DNA of 14,348 nucleotides from Gammaproteobacteria bacterium. GTDB lineage: Bacteria; Pseudomonadota; Gammaproteobacteria; Arenicellales; JAOTYS01. The notes under the pieces are model-generated. The model was not told the DNA's origin. It did no database searches and worked only from the letters and a program-made list of their open reading frames with translations. Below are positions 6,886 through 14,066 of the stretch, in pieces. Positions within the stretch are counted from its first letter, which is position 1. The number at the start of each line of letters is the position of its first letter. Location: positions 1 to 14,348 of the forward strand of contig JAOTYS010000073.1 of assembly GCA_029861795.1 (NCBI GenBank), given 5' to 3'. Both the position numbers and the translations under genes were made by a program.

Positions 6886-7355
6886 AGAGTCTTCGCAATC
6901 GTTAACCTAACTCTCACAACGAGCCACGGGGCGCATACGACGAGGAGAACCGCCGCATGACAAACCCGTCGGCTCAATTGTGTCATTATACGGCAGATTA
7001 GCTCGTCACGAGTATTGCCAAAAACGCGCTACCTCCAAACAGGAGGTCCCAGAGAGCCCACCCGTAGTACCGAAACCAGTACTTCCCACACCATTCACGA
7101 CCAGCCAGTCGAAACCGAACTCATGAATCGATGCGACGACACCGGCAACGCCGATAGCGACAAAGGCATGCCGAGAACCGTGCCTGCTAGGGGGGGTCAT
7201 GCGCCCATGGCGCGAAGGCCCCGGTTCGATCACCCCGAAGCCGGGACTATCCGGATCGTAGCTGACGCTAACGCCCGCGAGACACGCGTGCGCCCATATG
7301 CCTGATGCACACGCCTCTTTAGAATAGAACAGCGGCGCCTATATAATGGAAAGAA
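6886..7355. other. 470-base stretch without a convincing gene
   Basis: Two opposing open frames overlap here: minus 7233-7006 (75 residues) and plus 7015-7305 (96 residues). Neither has a recognisable domain or a good ribosome site, so neither is called. Visible structure includes CTCGT-C-ACGAG (7002-7012), ACCTCC-AAACA-GGAGGT (7031-7047) and GCGCC-CAT-GGCGC (7201-7213), plus a G7 run at 7190-7196. The region must contain any promoter for the minus-strand membrane-protein gene and the downstream end of the GGDEF-EAL transcript. No riboswitch or tRNA fold was recognised. Confidence 0.5.
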
Positions 7356-9455
7356 CTACACAGCCGTTCTGACAGCGCGCTTATTTAACATCTCCGTAAG
7401 CGGCATCGGTCGACCGATGCCATATCCCTGTGCGTAATCAACCCCAATCTCACGCAGCTTTTCTAATATCGCGTCGTTCTCCACGAACTCTGCGATGGTC
7501 TTCTTGCCCATCGCGTGACCGATCTCGTTGATAGAAATCACCACTGCCAGGTCTGTGGGATCATCAACGATGTCCTTCACAAACATGCCATCGATCTTCA
7601 AAAAATCCACCGCTAGGTTCTTGAGATAGGCAAACGAGGACAACCCGCTGCCAAAATCGTCGAGGGCGAAATAGCAGCCCAGCTCCTTAAGCGTCGCAAT
7701 GAAATTAGTGGCGCCGGAGAGGTTAGCAATCGTCGCGGTCTCGGTTATCTCGAAACAGATCTTCTCAGGCGGTACCTGGCCCTCGCCAAACTTGTCGATC
7801 ACGAACCGCAGAAAGTCTTGGTCCCCCAGGGACTGGCCGGACAGGTTGATCGAGCACAGGTAGAGGCGCTCCAGCTGCTCGGGGTGGGCGGCGAACCACT
7901 TCAAGGCGGTGTCGATCACCCAGCGATCGAGTCTGGCGGCGAGGTCGTAGCGCTCGGCCGCGGGCAGAAAGGCACCCGGTGGTACGATCTGCCCCGCTTC
8001 ATCCTCCATGCGGATGAGCAACTCGTAGTGCTCGCCCTCGGGGTTCTTGAGGGCGGCGATGCGCTGATAGGCGAAATGAAAGCGGTTCTGCTCCAAGGCC
8101 TCGTTGATCCGAGCCACCCACTGCATCTCGCCGTGCCGCCGGGAGAGCTCGGCATCGTCTTCCTGATAGAGGTGGATGCGGTTGCGGCCTTCGTCCTTGG
8201 CGGCATAGCAGGCGGCGTCGGCCGCCCTCAGCACGCCGGTGATAGTGTCACTGGCCTCATCGAGGGGCACCAACCCGATGCTCACCCCGAGGCTAAAGCT
8301 CCTGCCTTCCCAGATGAAGCGGAAGTCCTGAATCGCCTGCTTTAAGCTGCTTGCCACGCGCTTGGCCTGCGCAAGCGAGCAGTGCTCCAACAACACCCCG
8401 AACTCGTCACCCCCCAGCCGCGCCAGGGTGTCTCGCTTTCTCACCTTTTCTGTTAACACTCGACCCAGTTGTCGCAGTAGTTCATCGCCGGCGACGTGTC
8501 CACAGAGATCGTTGATGACCTTGAACTGGTCGAGGTCCAGGTAACACAGTGCATGCCTCGCCGTCTCCGATCTTGCCGTCTGCAGCACCCGTTGCAGGCG
8601 GCATTCGAACTCCCAGCGATTGATCAGGCCCGTCAACGCATCGTGGCTCGCCTGATAGGAGAGCTTCTCGGAGAGTTGGTGCGCCTCGGTGATATCCTCA
8701 CAGACGATCAGCATGACCCGTCGGCCGTCGGCGTCCTCGGTGAGGCGGGCGGTCTCTCTCATCCACAGCAGGCAGCCGTCCTTGCGGACTTTGACAACTT
8801 CCCACCGATGCAACCGGCCGGGGTCGCGGATCACGTCGTCTAGGTTTTGCTTTGCCGTTTCCCTGTGCTCTTTGTGGAACAGCTCAAAGATCGACATGCC
8901 GACCAGCTCCTCGGGGCTGTAGCCCAGCTGTTGGGCACCGAAAGGATTAACCGACAGTACAGTACCTTCGGGATCGACGGTGAGATACGTGGAAGGGTTT
9001 TCGTCGTATAAGACACGATAGCGTTCTTCGCTGGCGCGTAACGCTTTTTCTGCCCGCTTGCGCTCGCTGACATCAACGACCGTGTTTTGAATGGCGGGCT
9101 GTCCATTCCACGTTACGCACCTCACGACATTCTGTAATGTCACGATCGACCCATCCTTGTGAACTGCATCGTACTCGTATTGGCTAGGCGCTGATTCTCC
9201 GTTCAGGCGGGACTTGGTGTAGCACCTGAGACGAGCACGTTCATAAGACGCAACACAAGGATCGGTTGATTCCAAAGCGAGGATCTCTTCGACAGATGCG
9301 TACCCGAGCATATCGACGTAAGCCTGGTTTACGAACACAGGCTTTCGGTCTCGGTCTATAAGGATCCCCTGAATCGAACCTTCGATCAGGTTACGGAAGC
9401 ATTCCTCGCTTTCCCGTAGCGCGTCCTCTGCCTGCTTCTGTTTCGGTATCGCCAT
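7356..9455 (-). CDS. PAS-PAS-GGDEF-EAL cyclic-di-GMP enzyme
   Basis: A 699-residue soluble protein: PAS domain 1 (about 10-130), PAS domain 2 (about 138-260), GGDEF (about 265-430) and EAL (about 440-690). The diguanylate cyclase half has DLDQFKVIND (307-316), an intact GGDEF (348-352) and an RKRD inhibitory I-site (339-342). The phosphodiesterase half has the ExLxR motif as ELLIR (478-482), Asn537, EITE (569-572), DDFG (599-602), KID (620-622), Glu656 and QGYG (676-679), so its metal and catalytic positions look complete. Both synthesis and breakdown of cyclic di-GMP are possible, with PAS sensing setting the balance; many such proteins favour one. No membrane segment is present, so it is cytoplasmic. 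The ATG at 9455 lacks a clear ribosome site, and a slightly longer N-terminus is possible. It lies downstream of the receiver-ATPase gene on the same strand but 458 bases away, so it is probably transcribed separately. Confidence 0.93.
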   Translation of the reverse strand: MAIPKQKQAEDALRESEECFRNLIEGSIQGILIDRDRKPVFVNQAYVDMLGYASVEEILALESTDPCVASYERARLRCYTKSRLNGESAPSQYEYDAVHKDGSIVTLQNVVRCVTWNGQPAIQNTVVDVSERKRAEKALRASEERYRVLYDENPSTYLTVDPEGTVLSVNPFGAQQLGYSPEELVGMSIFELFHKEHRETAKQNLDDVIRDPGRLHRWEVVKVRKDGCLLWMRETARLTEDADGRRVMLIVCEDITEAHQLSEKLSYQASHDALTGLINRWEFECRLQRVLQTARSETARHALCYLDLDQFKVINDLCGHVAGDELLRQLGRVLTEKVRKRDTLARLGGDEFGVLLEHCSLAQAKRVASSLKQAIQDFRFIWEGRSFSLGVSIGLVPLDEASDTITGVLRAADAACYAAKDEGRNRIHLYQEDDAELSRRHGEMQWVARINEALEQNRFHFAYQRIAALKNPEGEHYELLIRMEDEAGQIVPPGAFLPAAERYDLAARLDRWVIDTALKWFAAHPEQLERLYLCSINLSGQSLGDQDFLRFVIDKFGEGQVPPEKICFEITETATIANLSGATNFIATLKELGCYFALDDFGSGLSSFAYLKNLAVDFLKIDGMFVKDIVDDPTDLAVVISINEIGHAMGKKTIAEFVENDAILEKLREIGVDYAQGYGIGRPMPLTEMLNKRAVRTAV

Positions 9456-9913
9456 CGACGCTAGTAAGAGAAAAGAAAACGTATGTCTTTGTGAATGCTT
9501 AGCGTGAATCCGGCCGGCACCGAAGGCACATAGGCGAACAAAAGGCGCCTACCCGTAAGCCTGGACATCCTCGTAACCCTTGAAAGTGATCGTTGAAATG
9601 TTCAATATTTTGAAAAATCCTCATTATTGCTAATGATAGTCCAAATAAGGAAGTAAGGAGGGGGTCGAGTAACACCGGCCAAGGAAAGCGCCAACCTGCC
9701 ACCAGCGGCGGTAACGTTCAGATAAATCAGATACCTACATCACTAGAAGGGGCACGGTTGGGGTCTACCGGAGATCGCGCCCGGGGGCGCTGGCACGCCT
9801 AGGCCCCGAGACCTAAGTCAGGACCTGCTTCGGTTTAGTGGACAACATCGACCGATATAGACCGACACCCGCGGCCCCCACCCCACACAGCGCGCGGGAA
9901 CAGGTCGTCGTGA
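9456..9913. other. 458-base intergenic region upstream of the GGDEF-EAL gene
   Basis: Contains the end of the receiver-ATPase operon transcript and the leader of the GGDEF-EAL gene. A 67-residue minus-strand frame (9702-9499) has no recognisable domain and is not called. The left half is AT-rich, with dyads (listed separately). The right half is GC-rich, with a tight GCGCCC-GG-GGGCGC inverted repeat at 9777-9790. No clear terminator with a T-run follows the ATPase gene. Confidence 0.5.
9593..9636. promoter_or_regulatory. Tandem dyads upstream of the GGDEF-EAL gene
   Basis: Two perfect inverted repeats lie 140-180 bases before the GGDEF-EAL start: TTGAA-ATG-TTCAA (9593-9605) and TCATTA-TTGC-TAATGA (9621-9636), in an AT-rich patch. 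The second loosely resembles a Fur-type half-site arrangement but does not match a full 19-base consensus. They are candidate operators for the cyclic-di-GMP gene; no regulator can be named. Confidence 0.35.
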
Positions 9914-12154
9914 TTAACCGATCACCTGAGGACCGAGCACGCGCAGGACTTCATCGATAGTGGTGAGACCCTGCTCCACCCTATGCCGTGCATCCTTGAT
10001 CAGCGTCGTCATTGCGTTCTCCGCCGCCAGCTTAGTCATGTCTACCACGCTAGCGCCGGACGCGATCACATGCTTCATGTGATCATCAGGTACCAACACC
10101 TCGTATATGCCGGCGCGTCCGCTGTATCCGGTTTCATTGCACTGCTTGCAACCCCCACCGTGGAATGTCGTGACCTTGCCGGGTTCGAACAGTGGCCCTA
10201 GCGCCGCCAGCTTGGCCGGGTCCGCCGGCGCCCGTTCGCGACAACCGTCACAGATCCTGCGCACGAGGCGCTGCGCGATGACCGCCTCCAACGCGGAAGC
10301 AACGATGTAGGGTTTGAGACCGAGATCAAACAGTCGCGCAATGGTTGCCACGGCCGAATTGGTATGCAAGGTGGAAAAGACGAGGTGACCAGTCAGCGCC
10401 GCATGAAAAGCGACCTCAGCCGTGTCAAAATCCCGGATCTCGCCCAGCAGTATGACATCGGGATCCTGCCTGAGGATGGCGCGAAGCACAGTGGCGAAAT
10501 CAAGCCCGAACTTCTCTCGAATCAGCACTTGCCCCGCCATATCCAGATAGTACTCCACGGGATCTTCTATCGTGACGTAGTTCTTCGTTGGCGTGGCGTC
10601 ATGCTGTAACAGCGAATAGAGCGTCGTAGTCTTGCCGCTGCCGGTAGGTCCAGTCGCGAGAACGATTCCCTGCGGCTTCTTGACGATGGTCAATACCTTT
10701 CTTAGATCCGTGTCGGCAAAGCCGAGGCCCTCGATCCTGTGAATCGCCTCGTTGCGGTCAAGCAGCCGCATGACCACCTTTTCGCCGTTGATCGTTGGCA
10801 GGGACGAGATACGCAGATCGACGATACGCATCGGTGTTTTCACCGTGATACGCCCATCCTGCGGCTTGCGCCGTTCGGTGATGTCCAGTTCCGCCATCAC
10901 CTTGATACGGGATACCAGCGACATGTGCAGGGTCAAGGGAATCTGAATCTTATCGACCAGCACACCGTCGATGCGGTAGCGAACTGCGACGAGTTTTGTT
11001 CTTGGCTGAATGTGGATGTCACTCGCCCGTAGTCGGATCGCTTCGAGGATGATCGCATTAACGAGACGTACTGCCGGCGGCTCCTCCGATCCGTGCAATA
11101 GCTCATCAACCGATACTTCGTCATCATCCTCGATGACGATCTCGATCCCTTCGTAGGGATCGACGGTCGACACCAGGGTTTCGAGATCATCGAACGAGGT
11201 CTCTAGTCCGCCGTAAATCTCACCGATCTTTTCCAGGATGTCCGCCAAGTTGGCCATCACGATCTGGATCTCGAGTCCGACACTGAAGCGAAGCTCATCG
11301 ACCAGTCCCATGTCCATGGGATCTGCCATCGCCAGCATTAATCGGCGATTTTCTTGTTTGATCGGTACCACTAACTGGCGCTCACAGAGGCTTCGAGGAA
11401 TCAACGCTGAAACCGCAGGATCGACCTGAAACTCCTTCAGCGCCACTTCTTCGATCATCATATCCTTGCGCAGGATCTCCCGGATCTGTTTCTCGGATAC
11501 CCAATCCTTCTTCAGCAGCAACTTGAGGACGGGTTGCTTGCGTCCCTGTTGCAGTTTGTACAACTCCTGCAGTTGTTTGTCGTTCAGCAGATTGCGTTTA
11601 TGCAACATGATGGCAAGCTGGCTGCGGTTGGTCACCGCCAACTTGGAGAGCGCGCTGATATCCTTGGCATTCCGTTTGTTCTGTTCTTGCAGCGTCTGGT
11701 TCTTCTGGATCAGATCGTACTGCTCGAGCGCGAGACCAACCGTGACACGCAGATCATCGTCATTCCAAGGCTTCAGGATAAATTTGTAGACCGCACCCTC
11801 CTTGATGGCACCCATTACCGCGTCGGTGTCGGCGTGACCAGTAAGCATGATCCGAATCATGTCTGGGTACATGGCCTTGGCCCGCTTCATCAGCTCGCCG
11901 CCGTGCATACCCGGCATCTTGAAATCGCAGATCATTAACTGGCAGCGTTCCTTTGCGAGCACATCGAGGGCCTGCTGCCCGTTGTTGGCGATGAGGATCC
12001 GGTAGTTCTCCTGCCGGAATACGCGCGTCAGCGCCTTCAGCACGTTCGGCTCGTCATCCACCAATAGGATCTGATAGCGTTGGGGTGCTTGAGGCGCTGG
12101 TTTGCTATCCTGGTCTGACCGGTTCCCTGTGAACAATGACGCGTAGCCTGACAT
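9914..12154 (-). CDS. Receiver domain fused to a PilB/GspE-type motor ATPase
   Basis: A 746-residue protein. Residues about 27-145 are a response-regulator receiver with Asp33-Asp34, phosphoacceptor Asp77 (CDFKMPG), Thr105 and Lys128 (LKPW). A helical linker follows, then an MshEN/T2SSE-N-like region (about 178-320). The C-terminal ATPase has RASDIHIQP (376-384), Walker A GPTGSGKTT (502-510), Walker B ILLGEIRD (568-575, Glu572), the His-box STLHTNSA (594-601) and a tetracysteine zinc site (Cys635, 638, 669, 672). Family members power type IV pilus or type II secretion assembly as cytoplasmic hexamers. Typical PilB/GspE proteins are 500-570 residues; the excess here is the receiver and linker. 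TAAGGGA seven bases before the ATG is a good ribosome site. The gene starts three bases after the histidine-kinase gene ends, which makes that kinase the obvious phosphodonor. It should be an active motor switched by phosphorylation. No pilin or platform gene is nearby. Confidence 0.92.
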   Translation of the reverse strand: MSGYASLFTGNRSDQDSKPAPQAPQRYQILLVDDEPNVLKALTRVFRQENYRILIANNGQQALDVLAKERCQLMICDFKMPGMHGGELMKRAKAMYPDMIRIMLTGHADTDAVMGAIKEGAVYKFILKPWNDDDLRVTVGLALEQYDLIQKNQTLQEQNKRNAKDISALSKLAVTNRSQLAIMLHKRNLLNDKQLQELYKLQQGRKQPVLKLLLKKDWVSEKQIREILRKDMMIEEVALKEFQVDPAVSALIPRSLCERQLVVPIKQENRRLMLAMADPMDMGLVDELRFSVGLEIQIVMANLADILEKIGEIYGGLETSFDDLETLVSTVDPYEGIEIVIEDDDEVSVDELLHGSEEPPAVRLVNAIILEAIRLRASDIHIQPRTKLVAVRYRIDGVLVDKIQIPLTLHMSLVSRIKVMAELDITERRKPQDGRITVKTPMRIVDLRISSLPTINGEKVVMRLLDRNEAIHRIEGLGFADTDLRKVLTIVKKPQGIVLATGPTGSGKTTTLYSLLQHDATPTKNYVTIEDPVEYYLDMAGQVLIREKFGLDFATVLRAILRQDPDVILLGEIRDFDTAEVAFHAALTGHLVFSTLHTNSAVATIARLFDLGLKPYIVASALEAVIAQRLVRRICDGCRERAPADPAKLAALGPLFEPGKVTTFHGGGCKQCNETGYSGRAGIYEVLVPDDHMKHVIASGASVVDMTKLAAENAMTTLIKDARHRVEQGLTTIDEVLRVLGPQVIG

Positions 12155-12157
12155 AGC

Positions 12158-13393
12158 TTATTCCCTTACCGGCAAATGAATCGTGAAGGTTGTACCAACC
12201 CCAAGCTGGCTGGATACCTCGATGCGACCGTCATGGGCTTGGATGATGTCTCGGCTGACGGTGAGACCCAGCCCGGTACCTTGACCGACGTCTCGAGTCG
12301 TAAAGAAGGGCTCGAAAATCCGCGTCAGCTCGGGTTCCGATATACCCGATCCGGTGTCCGCGAACCGGATGGTAATTTCATCACCGTCCTGGCTGGTTTG
12401 AATACGGATCTCCCCAGGTCCCACATCCATAGCCTCGACCGCATTCAGCAGCAGGTTCAAGAACACCTGACTGAGATGTCCCGCACGGCAGCGAGTCATC
12501 AGCAGATCACCCAGCTCAAGGATAACTTGTGCGTGCTGCTTAACTTGTCCCGCCGAGACATTGCACATGGCTCGGATGATCTCATTGATGTCAGCCAGTT
12601 CCTCCTCCTGGCCGTCAACATTAGAAAATACCTTGAGATCGGCAATGATGCGGGCAATCCGGTTAGCGCCATCCAGGCTTTCCTGCAACAGGCTCGGAAA
12701 GTCCTGCAGATCATCATCAAGATTGCTCTGACTCCAAGCAGATCTCAATGCAGAGACATCATTGCTATTGCAGAGATGCTGGTTAAAAGTCGACAGTTTC
12801 TCTACATAAGACTGGGCCGTACTCAGGTTGCTGCTGATAAACCCGATGGGGTTATTGATTTCATGGGCCATGCCGGCCGCGAGCTGACCAACTGACGCCA
12901 TTTTTTCTGACTGGTATAGGCTCCGCTGTGCGGTTTCGATGGTCTTGACCTGCTCCTTAACGCGTTCCTCTAGATTTTCGGCCAGCGCCTTGTAGCGTAC
13001 CTCCGATTCTCTCAACGCTTCGTGTTTTTGCTGCAATTTCTCGTAATCGGCATGAACCGCTTCCAGATGCAACTTTGAAGCCATGTGATAGCGCGCTGAA
13101 CTCTTAAGGATCTGTTCAATCAGCAACGCCGCTGCGTGCAACCGTTCTTCGCTGTTGTTCGCCTCGATATATCCAACCGGCTCGAGTTCGATTCGCAGCG
13201 CTACACGCCTACGCCCCGGATCCGCATCCGCCGTGCCGATACTGAAAATCACCTCGCCGGCCTCATCCGTCAGCCTCGTGCCTTCCCCCAGGATCACTTC
13301 GATGGCGCTCCGCAAGCGGCTGAGCTCGCTGCCCGTCAGCAGATCGTGCAGACGCAGATCACCATCGAAGTTCCCTTTTGCTATCACCGACAT
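12158..13393 (-). CDS. Soluble histidine kinase
   Basis: A 411-residue sensor kinase without membrane segments. Residues about 20-100 form a small N-terminal domain that I do not recognise. A coiled coil follows (about 105-165). The HisKA H-box is SVGQLAAGMAHEINNP, with phosphorylated His177. The HATPase domain has its N-box at FLNLLLNAVEAM (Asn317), G1 at DTGSG (346-350), an F-box around IFEPFFTT (359-366) and G2 at GTGLGL (372-377). All elements needed for autophosphorylation are present. The ATG at 13393 overlaps the end of the GTPase gene by 10 bases, indicating translational coupling. It has no receiver domain of its own. The two obvious partners are the receiver fused to the motor ATPase immediately downstream and the response regulator at the operon's upstream end. 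As a cytosolic protein it presumably senses an internal signal or the state of a partner protein, possibly the GTPase. Confidence 0.92.
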   Translation of the reverse strand: MSVIAKGNFDGDLRLHDLLTGSELSRLRSAIEVILGEGTRLTDEAGEVIFSIGTADADPGRRRVALRIELEPVGYIEANNSEERLHAAALLIEQILKSSARYHMASKLHLEAVHADYEKLQQKHEALRESEVRYKALAENLEERVKEQVKTIETAQRSLYQSEKMASVGQLAAGMAHEINNPIGFISSNLSTAQSYVEKLSTFNQHLCNSNDVSALRSAWSQSNLDDDLQDFPSLLQESLDGANRIARIIADLKVFSNVDGQEEELADINEIIRAMCNVSAGQVKQHAQVILELGDLLMTRCRAGHLSQVFLNLLLNAVEAMDVGPGEIRIQTSQDGDEITIRFADTGSGISEPELTRIFEPFFTTRDVGQGTGLGLTVSRDIIQAHDGRIEVSSQLGVGTTFTIHLPVRE

Positions 13394-14058
13394 GCCCGGC
13401 CGGATCCCACGCTGCCCGTCATCAACGATGTGACGAAATCACGCTGTTTCAGCCTATGCTCAGACTGCAGTCCATAGCGTCGGTCCATATCCTTGTAGAC
13501 ATCTATGAGCAGTTGCTGAAAGGTATCGTTGACCCCATTCCCGTTAATCGCAGCACTGAAATAAAGCGGCCACTTTGTGTCCTGCCAACGTGTCTTAATC
13601 TCCTCCTCACTCAGAACATCACGCAGGTCCCGCTTGTTGAACTGCACCACGAGCGGCAGGCGATCGAAATCGAGGCCCACGCGCGCAGCGTTGGCGGCCA
13701 GATTCTCAAATGACTCGGCGTTGTTCACGCCCTGGGTGCGTTGCGAGTCAGCCACAAATACAACGCCGTCTGTTCTGGACAGCACTGCCTTGCGCGTGCC
13801 GTCGTGTGCCACCTGTCCGGGCACGGTGAAAAGCTTGAACTTGACCAACAGCCCGGACGGGGCTCGGAATCCCAGGGGCAGCAGATCGAAGAACAGGGTA
13901 CGATCGTTCTGCGTCTCGAGGGTCATGATCTCGCCCTTGAGATCCGGCTGCAGCAAGTCGTGCAGGCGCATGAGGTTGGTGGTCTTACCGCTCAGGGCGG
14001 GACCATAGTAGACGAGCTTGATGGCAAGCTTATTGTTCTTTTCGTCAAGTTCCGCCAT
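13384..14058 (-). CDS. MglA-like Ras-type small GTPase
   Basis: A 224-residue GTPase of the MglA group of bacterial Ras-like proteins, which act as polarity switches for type IV pili and gliding machinery in Myxococcus. P-loop GPALSGKT (19-26), NDRT (51-54) with Arg53, G3 TVPGQ (78-82) with Gln82, VADSQ (102-106), G4 NKRD (141-144) and a G5-like FSAA after the sixth strand are all present. Arg53 and Gln82 match, in position as well as type, the residues established as catalytic in Thermus and Myxococcus MglA. Position 21 is Ala, where Myxococcus MglA has Gly (equivalent to Ras Gly12). The C-terminus is about 25 residues longer than in classical MglA (about 195). The start ATG follows the upstream regulator's stop by eight bases, with GGGTGGGG ahead of it. 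No MglB-like Roadblock partner is visible. Co-transcription with a pilus-type motor fits a localisation or activation role. Confidence 0.9.
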   Translation of the reverse strand: MAELDEKNNKLAIKLVYYGPALSGKTTNLMRLHDLLQPDLKGEIMTLETQNDRTLFFDLLPLGFRAPSGLLVKFKLFTVPGQVAHDGTRKAVLSRTDGVVFVADSQRTQGVNNAESFENLAANAARVGLDFDRLPLVVQFNKRDLRDVLSEEEIKTRWQDTKWPLYFSAAINGNGVNDTFQQLLIDVYKDMDRRYGLQSEHRLKQRDFVTSLMTGSVGSGRACR

Positions 14059-14066
14059 GCCCCACC

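Noticed and set aside
6541..6900. Integron cassette: small minus-strand gene followed by a hairpin-rich region resembling an attC site
   Set aside because: A GTTAGGT matching GTTRRRY lies upstream of the small gene, but no paired RYYYAAC/GTTRRRY core sites bracket the hairpins, and the motif is short enough to occur by chance.
7006..7305. Two opposing reading frames (minus 7233-7006, plus 7305-end 7015) as genes
   Set aside because: They overlap almost entirely, and neither has a recognisable motif, a good ribosome site or a clear coding signature over the other.
7818..8345. A 175-residue plus-strand reading frame
   Set aside because: Lies wholly inside the GGDEF-EAL gene on the opposite strand. 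The long open frame follows from GC-rich third positions of the real gene.
9499..9702. A 67-residue minus-strand reading frame between the GGDEF-EAL and motor genes
   Set aside because: Only a short hydrophobic patch, many Cys/Pro/Arg residues near the end, no domain and no ribosome site. Likely chance.
12176..12895. A 239-residue plus-strand reading frame
   Set aside because: Antisense to the histidine-kinase gene, whose conserved boxes explain the sequence fully; no domain in the antisense product.
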